Shown here: positions 1-9,007 of the stretch, piece after piece
Numbering within the stretch: the first letter of the stretch is position 1
Layout of the letters: the number at the start of each line of letters is the position of its first letter
Assembly (NCBI RefSeq): GCF_008364825.1
Contig: NZ_VTTO01000001.1
Coordinates: 310,001-374,000 of the forward strand
Source: Azospirillum sp. B21
GTDB lineage: Bacteria; Pseudomonadota; Alphaproteobacteria; Azospirillales; Azospirillaceae
Reading direction: 5' to 3'
DNA: 64,000 bases
Program-made: the position numbers and the translations under genes
The notes under the pieces: generated by a model
Told to the model about the DNA's origin: nothing
The model's database searches: none
Seen by the model: only the letters and a program-made list of their open reading frames with translations

Positions 1-177
1 TCCGAAGGTAGGAGCGCGAGCGGCCGGATTTTCTCTTGCTACCACCGCCGGCCTGTGCATACTGCGCCGCTTCATAACTCCTTGCCGGCGGTCCGCCGTC
101 GGCTAGGCCCGGGCGGCTGATCCGATCCATGAGGGATGGGGCGCAGCGCCGGACCATGAACAGCCATGGGGAGTGCA

Positions 178-618
178 ATGGCACTTTACGAGTGCGTGCT
201 GATCGCGCGCCAAGACATTTCGGCCGCCCAGGCCGAGCAGCTCTCTGAGCAGTTCGCCCAGATCGTCCGCGACAACGGCGGCACGATCGCCAAGAGCGAA
301 TACTGGGGTCTGAAGACCCTCACCTACAAGATCAAGAAGAACCGCAAGGGTCACTACACCCTCTTCAACATCGACGCGCCGGCCGCCGCCGTCGCCGAGA
401 TGGAGCGGAACATGAGCATCAGCGAAGACGTGCTGCGCTTCATGACCGTGCGTGTCGACGCCCTCGATGCCAACCCGTCGGCGATGATGCAGAGCCGCAA
501 CGAGCGTGGTGAGCGCGGCGACCGTGGCGACCGTGGCCCGCGTCGCTTCGACGACCGTGGCCCGCGTCCGCCGCGCCGCCAGGAAAACGTTGCCGCCGTC
601 GAAGGGGAGACCGCGTAA
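178..618 (+). CDS. rpsF: 30S ribosomal protein S6
   Basis: S6 binds the central domain of 16S rRNA together with S18 in the small ribosomal subunit. The 146-residue product begins [13 protein letters not shown] and carries the family core including '[19 protein letters not shown]'. An upstream in-frame ATG at 166 would add MGSA, but GGGGAG at about 169-174 suits 178 better and the family starts at MALYE. The C-terminal tail (about residues 105-146) is a basic, disordered extension with [19 protein letters not shown] repeats, common in alphaproteobacterial S6. rpsR follows directly after the stop, so the two subunit partners are co-translated. High confidence from sequence and synteny. Confidence 0.97.
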   Translation: MALYECVLIARQDISAAQAEQLSEQFAQIVRDNGGTIAKSEYWGLKTLTYKIKKNRKGHYTLFNIDAPAAAVAEMERNMSISEDVLRFMTVRVDALDANPSAMMQSRNERGERGDRGDRGPRRFDDRGPRPPRRQENVAAVEGETA

Positions 619-888
619 ATGTCCGACAAGCAGACCACGGGCGCTCCCGCCCGCACCGGCGGCGCCCGCCGCCCGTTCTTCCGCCGCCGCAAGACCTGCC
701 CGTTCTCGGGTGCGAACGCTCCGGCGATCGACTACAAGGACGTCAAGCTGCTGTCCCGCTTCATCTCCGAGCGCGGGAAGATCGTCCCGAGCCGCATCAC
801 CGCGGTCTCGACGAAGAAGCAGCGCGAACTGGCCCGCGCCATCAAGCGCGCCCGTTTCCTGGCCCTTCTCCCCTACGTGGTGAAGTAA
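619..888 (+). CDS. rpsR: 30S ribosomal protein S18
   Basis: S18 forms a heterodimer with S6 on the 30S platform. The 89-residue product has the diagnostic core '[20 protein letters not shown]' and the C-terminal '[20 protein letters not shown]'. It lacks spare cysteines apart from the one in TCPFSG. The start ATG is immediately next to the rpsF TAA, so translation is probably coupled. It is the second gene of the rpsF-rpsR-DUF2232-rplI operon. High confidence. Confidence 0.98.
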   Translation: MSDKQTTGAPARTGGARRPFFRRRKTCPFSGANAPAIDYKDVKLLSRFISERGKIVPSRITAVSTKKQRELARAIKRARFLALLPYVVK

Positions 889-937
889 GCCCGGAAAAGG
901 GCCGATAGGTTTCGGTGAAGGCAGTCAAGGGGTTTCC

Positions 938-1897
938 ATGGCCTTGGGTCCGGCCGGTCCGCTGGTGGTCGCCGTCGGCGGCGGTCTGATAAGCGCGTTC
1001 TTCTACCTGTCCGTAATGTTCGGCGGGATGGGAGCGCTGATCCTGGGCTATCTGGCCCCCCTGCCCCTGTTCCTCACGGGACTGTGGCTGGGGGTGCCCG
1101 CGGTGACGGTGGCCGGCCTGGCCGGCGCCGCCGCGGTGATGCTGGGCACCTCCGGCAGCATGCTGGTGGCGCTGTCTTACTTGGTGACCGGGGCCGCCCC
1201 GGCGATCCTGGTGGTGAGGCAGTCGCTTCTGGCGCGCTCCCGAGAGGACGGAACTCTGGAATGGTATCCGCCCGGGCGGGTCCTGATGGGCCTGACCGGG
1301 ATGGGCGTGGCGGCGCTGCTCGCCGCGGTGATCCTGACGCTCGGACAGCCCGGTGGGCTGGAGGGGCTGATGCGGCAGACACTGGCTCGAGTCGTGGAGC
1401 CGGCGTTTCGCATGCAGGGCCAGCAGGCTCCGGATCCCGAGGCATTCTGGGTAGCGGCCGTCCTGCCGGGACTGGTGGCGGTGTCATGGCTTGTCATGAC
1501 GATCGTCAACGCGGTGCTGGCGCAGGGGGCGCTGATGCGGTTCGGCCGCAACCGGCGCCCTGCCATGCGTCTGGCCGAGTTGGAGTTGCCCAACTGGCTG
1601 GCGCCGCTGTTCGCGGTGTCGGTCGCGGCAGCTTCGGTCGTGCCGGGAACCATTGGGTTCCTGGCGGTCAATCTGGCGCTGATCCTGGCGGTTCCTTTCG
1701 CCTTCGCCGGGCTTTCGGTGGTTCATGTATTCGCCAGCAGCCGATCGGCACGCACGCTGATCCTGGTTGGCTTCTACATGATGCTGTTTCTCTTCGGGTG
1801 GCCGATCCTGCTTTTGGTCGGCCTGGGCATGATCGAGCAATGGATCGGGCTGCGCCGCCGGTTTTCCCCCGCGGCCCCCGGTCAGGAGGACGAGTGA
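938..1897 (+). CDS. DUF2232 family polytopic membrane protein
   Basis: The 319-residue product is almost entirely hydrophobic, with roughly eight membrane segments, starting with '[20 protein letters not shown]' and ending with '[19 protein letters not shown]' before a short basic tail. This matches the DUF2232 (YybS-like) membrane proteins that sit between rpsR and rplI in many alphaproteobacteria. Its function is not known; the position in a ribosomal protein operon suggests expression with growth rate rather than a ribosomal role. AGGGG about 6 bases before the ATG supports the start. The stop overlaps the rplI start by one base (TGATG). Family call is good, function unknown. Confidence 0.85.
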   Translation: MALGPAGPLVVAVGGGLISAFFYLSVMFGGMGALILGYLAPLPLFLTGLWLGVPAVTVAGLAGAAAVMLGTSGSMLVALSYLVTGAAPAILVVRQSLLARSREDGTLEWYPPGRVLMGLTGMGVAALLAAVILTLGQPGGLEGLMRQTLARVVEPAFRMQGQQAPDPEAFWVAAVLPGLVAVSWLVMTIVNAVLAQGALMRFGRNRRPAMRLAELELPNWLAPLFAVSVAAASVVPGTIGFLAVNLALILAVPFAFAGLSVVHVFASSRSARTLILVGFYMMLFLFGWPILLLVGLGMIEQWIGLRRRFSPAAPGQEDE

Positions 1898-2460
1898 TGG
1901 AAGTTATTCTGCTGGAGCGGGTCGAGAAGCTCGGCCAGATGGGCCAGGTCGTCAATGTGCGTCCCGGCTTCGCCCGCAACTATCTGCTGCCGCAGCGGAA
2001 GGCCATGCGCGCCACTAAGGCGAACCTGGCCGTCTTCGAGAAGCAGAAGGCCCACCTTGAGGCCGTGAACCTCGAGCGCCGCAAGGACGCCGAGCATGTC
2101 GCGACCAAGATGGACAACGTGACGGTCGTCGTGATCCGTCAGGCTGCCGAAACCGGCGTCCTGTATGGCTCCGTGACCACCCGTGACGTCTCCGACGCGC
2201 TGACCGCCGCCGGCTACAAGACCGACCGCAAGCAGGTCCAGATCGATACCCCGATCAAGACCCTGGGTCTGTTCAAGCTGCGCGTCGTCCTGCATCCGGA
2301 AGTGTCGATCACGGTCACGGTCAACGTCGCCCGTTCGGCCGAAGAGGCCGAGTTGCAGGCCCAGCGCGGCGGCATGATCACCGCCGCCGACCTGCGCGAC
2401 GACGAGGACGAAGAAGAGACCTTCGTCGAAGAGGCCGCGACCGAGGAAGAGGAGGGCTGA
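1897..2460 (+). CDS. rplI: 50S ribosomal protein L9
   Basis: L9 binds 23S rRNA near the L1 stalk and helps keep reading-frame fidelity. The 187-residue product begins [16 protein letters not shown] and has the N-terminal domain motif '[18 protein letters not shown]' (about residues 22-41), followed by the long connecting helix and C-terminal domain. It is longer than the classic 149-residue protein because of an acidic Glu/Asp-rich tail after residue 160, as in related bacteria. AGGAGG at 1885-1890 precedes the ATG, which overlaps the upstream stop. Last gene of the operon, followed by a hairpin terminator. High confidence. Confidence 0.97.
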   Translation: MEVILLERVEKLGQMGQVVNVRPGFARNYLLPQRKAMRATKANLAVFEKQKAHLEAVNLERRKDAEHVATKMDNVTVVVIRQAAETGVLYGSVTTRDVSDALTAAGYKTDRKQVQIDTPIKTLGLFKLRVVLHPEVSITVTVNVARSAEEAELQAQRGGMITAADLRDDEDEEETFVEEAATEEEEG

Positions 2461-2532
2461 TAGCCCTTCTGCCGTCGGCGGACCGGATCAAGGTCTGGAG
2501 CCGCTGCGGCACCGTCGAATCGCTCGTCCGGA

Positions 2533-2565
2533 AGCCGCCCGCCCCAACAGGGGCCGGGCGGCTTT
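2533..2565 (+). terminator. Rho-independent terminator after rplI
   Basis: AGCCGCCCG-CCCC (2533-2545), loop AACA, then GGGG-C-CGGGCGGCT (2550-2563) forms a strong GC-rich stem with one bulged base, followed by TTT. It lies about 70 bases after the rplI stop and ends the ribosomal protein operon. The T tract is short, so termination strength is uncertain. Confidence 0.65.
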
Positions 2566-2721
2566 CCGCATTCCGGAGCAGCCTCTCCACTGAAGCGATA
2601 TTCCGGCCGGCACGCATTCATCCGCAATGCCCGTTTTGGGTAGCAGTCCTGACCGATTGACGGATTGCCGCACCCCTCCCCCGGCGCCATGCTGAATTCG
2701 GCACCGCGGAAGGAGTTCGGC

Positions 2722-4008
2722 ATGCTGCTGGTTCGTCTGCTTGCCGCCGCCATGGGCGACGGAACCCTGGATCTCGTCACCGCCGATGGAAAGCGCCATC
2801 AGATCGGCTCCGGCCCACCGAAACTGACGTTGCGGCTCCACGACCGCGCTGTGGAGCGGGACCTGCTGATCAACCCGCGCCTGCGTTTCGGCGAAGCCTA
2901 TATGGACGGCCGCCTGTCGGTCGAGGGCGGGGGCATCTACGACCTGCTGTCGATGCTGATGAGCGGCAGCGAGGTGCAGGGGGCGCTCGGCCGCGCGGTA
3001 GAGATGCTGTCGCCGCTTCTGCGCCGTGCGCAGCAATACAATCCGACGCTGCGCTCGCGACAGAACGTCGAGCATCATTACAACCTGTCGCGCCAGTTCT
3101 ATGAACTCTTCCTGGATCGCGACATGCAGTATTCCTGTGCCTATTTTCCAGAGCCGGGCATGTCGCTGGACGATGCGCAGGAAGCCAAGAAGCGCCACAT
3201 CGCGGCGAAGCTGCTGCTGGTGCCGGGAATGCGCGTGCTCGACATCGGCTGCGGCTGGGGTGGCATGGCGCTTTATCTCGCCCGGCATTCAGGCGCGCGG
3301 GTGACCGGCATCACGCTGTCCTCCGAGCAGTTGGAGGTGGCGAAGCGGCGGGCCGAGGAGGCGGGACTGGCCGACCGCGTCAGCTTCGAACTGCGCGATT
3401 ATCGCGAATTCGCCACCGCCCACCCGGCCGCCTTCGACCGCATCGTCTCGGTCGGCATGTTCGAGCATGTCGGCGTGCCGCAGTACCGTGACTATTTCGA
3501 CGCCGTTCGCGACATGCTGAACGATGACGGCGTGGCGTTGGTCCACGCCATCGGCCGGCTGGAGGGACCAGGAGCCACCAATCCGTGGATCCGAAAATAC
3601 ATCTTCCCCGGCGGCTACTCCCCCGCCCTGTCGGAGGTGCTGCCGGTCATCGAGCGATCCGGGCTGTTCACGACCGACCTGGAGGTGCTGCGCATGCATT
3701 ACGCGGAGACCCTGCGCCATTGGCGCAGCCGGTTCGACGCGCGGCGGGACGAAGCAAAGGCGCTGTATGACGAACGCTTCTGCAGGATGTGGGAGTTTTA
3801 CCTGGCGGGTGCGGAGCTGGCGTTCCGGCTGCAAGGACACATGGTGTTCCAAGTGCAGGTCGCACGCTCCCTGGGTGCGGTGCCGCTGACCCGCGACTAC
3901 ATGGTGAATGCGGAACGCCATCTTGCAAACGCGTCGGCAGGCATCGACGCAACCGTCGGCAACGAGCCTAAGCTCCGGCCTGCACACACCCCGGAGTCGG
4001 CGACCTGA
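2722..4008 (+). CDS. cfa: Cyclopropane-fatty-acyl-phospholipid synthase family methyltransferase
   Basis: Transfers a methylene group from S-adenosylmethionine onto the double bond of unsaturated phospholipid acyl chains in the inner membrane. The 428-residue product has the CFA N-terminal region, the segment 'NVEHHYNLSRQFYELFLD' with 'QYSCAYF' that contacts lipid, and the SAM site 'VLDIGCGWGGMALYLA' at about residues 172-187. The C-terminal end contains the typical 'RMWEFYLAGAELAFR'. GGAAGGAG at 2708-2715 stands six bases before this ATG; an in-frame start further upstream has no such site. It is a single gene flanked by terminator-like sequence and a long gap. Some homologues act on other unsaturated lipids. 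Confidence 0.92.
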   Translation: MLLVRLLAAAMGDGTLDLVTADGKRHQIGSGPPKLTLRLHDRAVERDLLINPRLRFGEAYMDGRLSVEGGGIYDLLSMLMSGSEVQGALGRAVEMLSPLLRRAQQYNPTLRSRQNVEHHYNLSRQFYELFLDRDMQYSCAYFPEPGMSLDDAQEAKKRHIAAKLLLVPGMRVLDIGCGWGGMALYLARHSGARVTGITLSSEQLEVAKRRAEEAGLADRVSFELRDYREFATAHPAAFDRIVSVGMFEHVGVPQYRDYFDAVRDMLNDDGVALVHAIGRLEGPGATNPWIRKYIFPGGYSPALSEVLPVIERSGLFTTDLEVLRMHYAETLRHWRSRFDARRDEAKALYDERFCRMWEFYLAGAELAFRLQGHMVFQVQVARSLGAVPLTRDYMVNAERHLANASAGIDATVGNEPKLRPAHTPESAT

Positions 4009-4170
4009 ACGGTGGAGGAAGCTGATCCGCGCCTTTTGATCGGCTCCCGGCCTCTGGAAAGCCGCAATCTGGCCAACCGGTAATACCAATTGACCATCAT
4101 GGCCGGCTGCAGTGCCGCGTTGCAAGCGGAATCGTGCGACATCGACGCCTAAGCCGCCGCCGTACCTTCC

Positions 4171-4198
4171 TTTCCGTCACGGGGCGATGCTATATAAC
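4171..4198 (+). promoter_or_regulatory. Possible sigma-70 type promoter of icd, within a 325-base gap
   Basis: The gap 4009-4333 between cfa and icd has no convincing gene. It holds TTTCCG (4171-4176) and TATAAC/TATATA (4191-4198) with a spacing near 16-17 bases, giving a leader of about 130 bases ahead of icd. The -35 match is weak; the -10 stands out in GC-rich DNA. Short ORFs over the leader look like out-of-frame read-through. Confidence 0.35.
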
Positions 4199-4333
4199 CG
4201 CGATTGATTTCCGCCCGGGGTACCGGGGAGCCACCCATGCGGCATGCTCCCCGGCAACAAGCGCCCGCTGGACGACGCGCCCGGCTCCCAAGGAATGACA
4301 ACGCCCTTACCCGTTCGGGGAGATCTCGCACCC

Positions 4334-5557
4334 ATGACCAAGATCAAGGTAGCCAATCCGGTCGTCGAACTCGACGGCGACGAGATGACGCGCATCATCT
4401 GGCAGTTCATCAAAGACAAGCTGATCCTGCCCTACCTCGACATCGACCTGAAGTACTACGACCTCGGCATCGAGAACCGCGACAAGACCGACGACAAGGT
4501 CACCGTCGAGTCGGCGAACGCCATCAAGCAGTATGGCGTCGGCGTGAAGTGCGCGACCATCACCCCGGATGAGGCGCGGGTGAAGGAGTTCAACCTCAAG
4601 AAGATGTGGAAGTCGCCGAACGGCACGATCCGCAACATCCTGGGCGGCACCGTCTTCCGCGAGCCGATCGTCTGCTCGAACGTTCCGCGCTACGTCCCGG
4701 GCTGGACCAAGCCGATCATCATCGGCCGCCACGCCTTCGGCGACCAGTACAAGGCCACGGACTTCGTCGTTCCCGGCCCGGGCAAGCTGACCATCAAGTG
4801 GGAAGCGGCCGAGGGCGGCGAGAAGATCGAGCATGAAGTCTACGACTTCCCCGGCGCCGGCGTGGCGATGGGCATGTACAACCTCGACGAGTCGATCGAA
4901 GGCTTCGCCCATTCCAGCCTCATGTACGGCCTGGAGCGCGGCTACTCGGTCTATCTGTCGACGAAGAACACGATCCTGAAGGCCTACGACGGCCGCTTCA
5001 AGGACATCTTCCAGAAGATCTTCGACGAAAGCTACGCCGAGCAGTTCAAGGCCAAGGGTCTGGTCTATGAACATCGCCTGATCGACGATATGGTCGCTTC
5101 CGCCCTGAAGTGGGAGGGCGGTTTCGTCTGGGCCTGTAAGAACTACGACGGCGACGTGGAATCGGACGTCGTGGCGCAGGGCTTCGGTTCGCTGGGCCTG
5201 ATGACCTCGGTGCTGGTGACGCCGGACGGCAAGACCGTGGAGGCCGAGGCCGCCCACGGCACGGTGACCCGCCACTACCGCGAGCACCAGAAGGGCAAGG
5301 AAACCTCGACCAACCCGATCGCCTCGATCTATGCCTGGACCCAGGGCCTGGCCTATCGCGGCAAGTTCGACAACACCCCGGACGTCGTCAAGTTCGCCCA
5401 GACGCTGGAGCGTGTCTGCGTCGAGACCGTCGAATCCGGCTACATGACCAAGGATCTCGCCATCCTGATCGGCCCGCAGCAGCCGTGGATGACCACCAAG
5501 CAGTTCCTGGACAAGCTGTCGGACAATCTGGAAAAGAAGATGGCCGCCTGGTCGTAA
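4334..5557 (+). CDS. icd: NADP-dependent isocitrate dehydrogenase (homodimeric type II)
   Basis: Oxidatively decarboxylates isocitrate to 2-oxoglutarate in the TCA cycle, making NADPH. The 407-residue product begins [20 protein letters not shown] and carries the substrate loop '[19 protein letters not shown]', '[14 protein letters not shown]' and the C-terminal '[16 protein letters not shown]'. Sequence and length match the eukaryote-like/rhizobial subfamily rather than the E. coli Icd type. The frame is open well upstream, but the conserved N-terminus begins at this ATG. A strong terminator follows. A second isocitrate dehydrogenase of another subfamily is encoded at 9601-11046. Confidence 0.97.
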   Translation: MTKIKVANPVVELDGDEMTRIIWQFIKDKLILPYLDIDLKYYDLGIENRDKTDDKVTVESANAIKQYGVGVKCATITPDEARVKEFNLKKMWKSPNGTIRNILGGTVFREPIVCSNVPRYVPGWTKPIIIGRHAFGDQYKATDFVVPGPGKLTIKWEAAEGGEKIEHEVYDFPGAGVAMGMYNLDESIEGFAHSSLMYGLERGYSVYLSTKNTILKAYDGRFKDIFQKIFDESYAEQFKAKGLVYEHRLIDDMVASALKWEGGFVWACKNYDGDVESDVVAQGFGSLGLMTSVLVTPDGKTVEAEAAHGTVTRHYREHQKGKETSTNPIASIYAWTQGLAYRGKFDNTPDVVKFAQTLERVCVETVESGYMTKDLAILIGPQQPWMTTKQFLDKLSDNLEKKMAAWS

Positions 5558-5630
5558 GGCCGGCGCTGCATTTCACAGGGTGCGACGCCGCGTCCGGGTC
5601 AAACCGGACCGCGGCTCGGCTAGGGTTCCG

Positions 5631-5661
5631 GCGGGGAGTTTCGGCTCCCCGCCTTTTTCTT
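5631..5661 (+). terminator. Rho-independent terminator after icd
   Basis: GCGGGGAG (5631-5638), loop TTTCGG, CTCCCCGC (5645-5652) then CTTTTTCTT. A perfect 8-base-pair stem with a T-rich tail about 75 bases after the icd stop. Confidence 0.88.
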
Positions 5662-5688
5662 GTCCAGTTCAGGAAAGGACCCCACCCG

Positions 5689-6069
5689 ATGCCCAACGAT
5701 CTGTTCCGCGTCGCCGTCGTCGGCGCCGGCGAGACCGGAACGCCCCTGCTGCGCAAGTTGCTGGCCGCCCCGTTCGTCGAACTTCTGGGCGTAGCCGACC
5801 TTGATGCAGAGGCGCCGGGCATGCGCCTCGCCAGCCACCGCGGTGTCAAGACCACCACCGACTTCCAGGAATTGGCTCGTCTGGGCGAGCAACTGGACGT
5901 GCTGATCGACGTCACCGGCGTGCCGGCGGTCCGCGAATCCCTGCGCAAGGCGATGCAGGAGACCGGCAACCATCACACGGTGATCGTCCACGAGATGGTC
6001 GTGCAATTGATGCTGTCGCTGCTGAATGGCGAATTGGTGCGCTTGAAGCACGACACGCAGGACTATTGA
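5689..6069 (+). CDS. Small NAD(P)-binding Rossmann-fold protein, function unknown
   Basis: The 126-residue product starts MPNDLFRVAVVGAGETGTPL, a beta-strand plus GxGxxG dinucleotide-binding turn. It continues with an acidic residue at the end of strand 2 ('LLGVADLDAEAPG') and 'DVLIDVTGVPAVRESL', as in the N-terminal halves of amino-acid dehydrogenases and dihydrodipicolinate reductase-like proteins. There is no catalytic domain: the protein ends shortly after the Rossmann core with a hydrophobic helix 'EMVVQLMLSLLNGEL'. It may be a sensor or a subunit rather than an enzyme. It lies alone between the icd terminator and the SPFH gene. AGGAAAGG about 10 bases upstream supports the start. No function assigned. 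Confidence 0.75.
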   Translation: MPNDLFRVAVVGAGETGTPLLRKLLAAPFVELLGVADLDAEAPGMRLASHRGVKTTTDFQELARLGEQLDVLIDVTGVPAVRESLRKAMQETGNHHTVIVHEMVVQLMLSLLNGELVRLKHDTQDY

Positions 6070-6137
6070 GGCGGCGGCATTTGCAGGCTCCGCGAATTGC
6101 CTCATGATGGGCGGAGGGTGACCACTGCGGCGCCCGC

Positions 6138-6163
6138 CCATGTCAGGAGCCCATGTCAGGAGC
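6138..6163 (+). repeat. Perfect tandem 13-base duplication carrying the ribosome binding site
   Basis: CCATGTCAGGAGC occurs twice in a row at 6138-6150 and 6151-6163. Each copy contains AGGAG and an ATG. The second AGGAG (6158-6162) lies nine bases before the ATG of the SPFH gene at 6172 and six before an in-frame TTG at 6169, so the duplication gives two Shine-Dalgarno copies. Confidence 0.9.
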
Positions 6164-6171
6164 GGCCATTG

Positions 6172-7125
6172 ATGGAACTCGGCATTCTGGTCATTGCGGC
6201 GTTCGTTCTGGTCGTCATCTTGGCGATCACCAGCGTCCGCATCGTCCCCCAGGGGTTCAACTTCATCGTCGAGCGGCTGGGCCGCTATCAGGAAACGCTG
6301 CTGCCGGGCTTCAACGTCATCTTTCCGGTCATCAGCTCCGTCCGCGCCAAGGTCGACATGCGCGAGACCGTGGTGGACGTGCCGTCGCAGAGCGTCATCA
6401 CCAAGGACAACGCCGCGGTGACCGCCGATGGCGTGCTGTATTTCCAGGTGCTCGATCCGATGAAGGCGACCTACGAGGTCAACGACCTGCAGCGGGCGAT
6501 CCAGACTCTGGCGATGACCACCACCCGCACGGTGATGGGTTCCATGGACCTGGACGAGTTGCTGAGCCAGCGCGAAGCGATAAACGCCAGCCTGCTCCGC
6601 GCGGTGGACGAGGCGACTGCCTCCTGGGGTGTGCGGGTGACCCGCATCGAGTTGCGCGACATCACCCCGCCCGAGGATATCGTGCAGGCGATGGGCCGCC
6701 AGTTGAAGGCGGAGCGCCTCCGCCGTGCCCAGATTCTGGAGGCCGACGCCGAGAAGGAGAGTCAGATCCGCATCGCTCAGGGCAAGCTGGAGGCCGCCAA
6801 GCTGGAGGCCGAAGCGCGGGAGCGGCTGGCCGAGGCGGAGGCCAAGGCGACCCGTCTGGTCTCGGAGGCGGTGGCGCAGGGATCGAACCAGGCGCTGGGC
6901 TATTTCCTTGGTCAAAAATATATGGAGGCGTTGAAGGCCTTCGCCGCCTCCCCCAACCAGAAGACAATGATCCTGCCGGTGGAATTGGCCGGCGTCGCCG
7001 GTGCCCTGGCCGGCTTGGGCGAGTTGGTGCGCGATGCCACCCCGCCCCGTCCGCCTGCCGCACCGCCGTCCACTCCGCGCAATCCATGGTCCGTACCACC
7101 GACCTCCTCGACGGACGGGGAGTAG
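6172..7125 (+). CDS. SPFH/stomatin-family membrane protein (QmcA/paraslipin type)
   Basis: A membrane-anchored band-7 protein that usually oligomerises and organises membrane microdomains or regulates membrane proteases. The 317-residue product has one N-terminal membrane segment (about residues 3-20, 'LGILVIAAFVLVVILAITSV'). The SPFH domain follows (about 20-180, with 'VPQGFNFIVERLGRY' and 'TRIELRDITPPEDI'), then a charged coiled coil (about 185-240, rich in EAEARERLAEAEAK). The tail is proline-rich. The next gene encodes an NfeD protein four bases downstream, the standard partner pairing. A second in-frame start (TTG 6169) is possible. Family assignment is firm, cellular role inferred. Confidence 0.92.
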   Translation: MELGILVIAAFVLVVILAITSVRIVPQGFNFIVERLGRYQETLLPGFNVIFPVISSVRAKVDMRETVVDVPSQSVITKDNAAVTADGVLYFQVLDPMKATYEVNDLQRAIQTLAMTTTRTVMGSMDLDELLSQREAINASLLRAVDEATASWGVRVTRIELRDITPPEDIVQAMGRQLKAERLRRAQILEADAEKESQIRIAQGKLEAAKLEAEARERLAEAEAKATRLVSEAVAQGSNQALGYFLGQKYMEALKAFAASPNQKTMILPVELAGVAGALAGLGELVRDATPPRPPAAPPSTPRNPWSVPPTSSTDGE

Positions 7126-7129
7126 CCGC

Positions 7130-7585
7130 ATGTCGCCACTGCTGTGGGGAGCACTGGGTGCCCTGCTGATCGCGGCGGAGTTGGTGCTGCCAGGGATCTT
7201 CCTGATCTGGTTCGGCGGCGCGGCCTTGTTGACCGGCCTCGTCACCGCGCTCTGGCACGATTGGGGGCTGGTCAACGAAGCCGGCTTCTTCACCATCGCT
7301 GCCGGCGCTGCGGTGGGCCTCGCCATTGCCCATGCGCGGCGGCGCAATGCATCGGCGGACGGCAACGCGGCCCGGATCAATGACCGCGCAGGCCAATTGG
7401 TCGGGCGGGCAGTGACGCTGACGGAACCGATTGCCAACGGTCACGGACGCGTGTTCGTCGGCGACACGCTATGGGCGGTCGAGGGGCCTGACCGGCCGGC
7501 GGGAGCCGCCATGGTGGTCGCCGGCCACCGCGGAATGGTGCTCGTACTGCGCGATGCGGTTGAACTGCAGCAGAATGCGCGATAG
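7130..7585 (+). CDS. NfeD family membrane protein
   Basis: The 151-residue product has about three N-terminal membrane helices ('LGALLIAAELVLPGIFLIWF', 'AALLTGLVTAL', 'FFTIAAGAAVGLAIAH') and a C-terminal OB-fold-like domain from about residue 80 ('INDRAGQLVGRAVTLTEPI ... GRVFVGDTLWAVEG'). NfeD proteins are partners of SPFH proteins and are encoded next to them; here the ATG is four bases after the SPFH stop. It lacks the ClpP-like protease domain of long NfeD forms. Followed by a hairpin shared with convergent gcrA. Confidence 0.92.
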   Translation: MSPLLWGALGALLIAAELVLPGIFLIWFGGAALLTGLVTALWHDWGLVNEAGFFTIAAGAAVGLAIAHARRRNASADGNAARINDRAGQLVGRAVTLTEPIANGHGRVFVGDTLWAVEGPDRPAGAAMVVAGHRGMVLVLRDAVELQQNAR

Positions 7586-7598
7586 CGGCAGCCAACAA

Positions 7599-7631
7599 AA
7601 AAGCCCGTCTCTCCCCCGAGAGCGGGCTTTT
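7599..7631. terminator. Bidirectional terminator between nfeD and gcrA
   Basis: AAAAGCCCG (7599-7607) pairs with CGGGCTTTT (7623-7631), with CTCTC/GAGAG extending the stem across one bulge. The A and T flanks let it work for both converging genes. Confidence 0.85.
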
Positions 7632-7649
7632 GAACAACCGTTCGGCGGA

Positions 7650-8018
7650 TCAGGCAGCGCCGACGTTGCGGTCTTCGTCACGCTTCTTGCTGCCCGATGC
7701 CGGCTGATAGGCCAAGGCGGCATGTTCGGCGCAATAGGGCATGCCGGGCAAGGCGGTCTTGCCGCAGAAATGGAAGTCCTGATGCTTGGGATCGCCGACC
7801 GGCCATTTGCACATCCGCTCCGTCAGAGCAAGGATGGTGGCGCCACGCGTCGGCTTCTTCTTGATAGGCGACGGCCGGCCTGACAAGCCCAGACGGTGGG
7901 CCTTGCCGATGACCGCGTTGCGGGTGATGTCTCCCAGAATGTCGGCGATCTCGCTCGCGCTCAACCCCTGGGACCAGAGATCCTTGAGCTGTTGAATCCG
8001 CTCGTCCGTCCAACTCAT
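7650..8018 (-). CDS. gcrA: GcrA cell cycle regulator
   Basis: GcrA binds sigma-70 RNA polymerase and activates promoters carrying methylated GANTC sites, driving S-phase transcription in alphaproteobacteria. The 122-residue product begins MSWTDERIQQLKDLWSQGLS, and the N-terminal helix-turn-helix reads 'ASEIADILGDITRNAVIGKA'. A basic linker is followed by a Cys/His-containing region ('CKWPVGDPKHQDFHFCGK ... PYCAEH'). The frame is open 17 codons further upstream but the conserved start is here. The window also encodes SciP, another arm of the CtrA/GcrA circuit. High confidence. Confidence 0.95.
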   Translation of the reverse strand: MSWTDERIQQLKDLWSQGLSASEIADILGDITRNAVIGKAHRLGLSGRPSPIKKKPTRGATILALTERMCKWPVGDPKHQDFHFCGKTALPGMPYCAEHAALAYQPASGSKKRDEDRNVGAA

Positions 8019-8191
8019 CCCCGAGTACTCCCGATCCGGTGTCCGGTTATGTTGTGGCAAACAGGTCACGGTCTAGTGCCGTTTTCCATAAGCCGCAACA
8101 TTTTGTGCCAGCCGTTGAGGAAGCTACCAGATGACGGCCGCTGACGATAGGGGGCGCGGCAACATTCCTGTTGATAAGTCGGTGGGTAGAC

Positions 8192-9007
8192 TCATGAATT
8201 CAGAGCGCCATACACCTCCTCGGCGACGCCGGACAGAGTGTCCCGATCGAGCTCCCCGGTGACGGCCAGCGCCAAGCCATTGTCTTGCCAATACAAAGCG
8301 CGCACCCCGCCATCCTCGGCGAAACGGAACGCTGAACCGGAGGTGTTATGAGAAGGGCGGATATACAACGTGATGCGACGCCCGGCCGCATCCTCGTACA
8401 TGTACAAGGCCACAGGTCCAACGGAATCGGCCAGAAGACGCCCACCGATCAGCTGGTAACCTCCTCGTGTGACTTTTGGGCAACGCATGTTTTTGCCCAG
8501 CCGCTTGGACAGCCAGTTCACCAGATGCGCCTCATCCTCCACGCCGATCTCGACCGGATGGCGGACCTCGACGGAGAATACGCGGTGGGCAGCGACGGCA
8601 TCGGCGATGAAGGCGACGGTCGGGGGCTCTGCCCCCCCGGCCATCCGGCCGCGCAGAAGCCAGCCGCTGGTCCCGCCGGCAACGAAGACCAGGAGGGAGG
8701 CGGCGACCGCCGTACCCCACAGCGCGCCCTTGCCCCACTGCGCGACACTCCAGCGTCGGAATGCGGGGTCCGGATGCTCGCGCGCGGTGAAGGGCGGCGT
8801 CAGACGGTCGGGCAGCGGCCGATCGATCAGCGGGCCAAAGCACTGACCGAGCATGGCACGCTGAGCACGATAGCGTTCGAAGCGCTGGGCGATCTCGGGA
8901 TGGTCGGCGAGGTGGCGCTCGACATCGGCCAGACGCTCCTCCGGCAATTCACCGTCCAGCCAAGCGTGCAGCTCGGCCTCGGTCACGGGATTGCGGGTGC
9001 CGCTCAT
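8192..9007 (-). CDS. Membrane-bound anti-sigma factor for the adjacent ECF sigma factor
   Basis: The 271-residue product has an N-terminal cytoplasmic anti-sigma domain ('LHAWLDGELPEERLADVERH' and 'HPEIAQRFERYRAQRAML', residues about 10-55). One membrane helix follows ('GTAVAASLLVFVAGGTSGWL', about 95-115), then a periplasmic domain that may sense the signal. No clear zinc-binding His/Cys trio is seen in the N-terminal domain. Its ATG overlaps the sigma factor stop by one base, so the pair is translationally coupled at fixed stoichiometry. The inducing signal cannot be told from sequence. Confidence 0.85.
   Translation of the reverse strand: MSGTRNPVTEAELHAWLDGELPEERLADVERHLADHPEIAQRFERYRAQRAMLGQCFGPLIDRPLPDRLTPPFTAREHPDPAFRRWSVAQWGKGALWGTAVAASLLVFVAGGTSGWLLRGRMAGGAEPPTVAFIADAVAAHRVFSVEVRHPVEIGVEDEAHLVNWLSKRLGKNMRCPKVTRGGYQLIGGRLLADSVGPVALYMYEDAAGRRITLYIRPSHNTSGSAFRFAEDGGVRALYWQDNGLALAVTGELDRDTLSGVAEEVYGALNS

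Noticed and set aside
1..177. Additional gene or RNA at the left edge
   Set aside because: Only short shadow frames are seen; the segment is most likely the leader of the rpsF operon.
5620..7437. 605-codon minus-strand open frame over the SPFH/nfeD genes
   Set aside because: Shadow of two identified plus-strand genes; His/Gln/Arg-rich composition without a family match.
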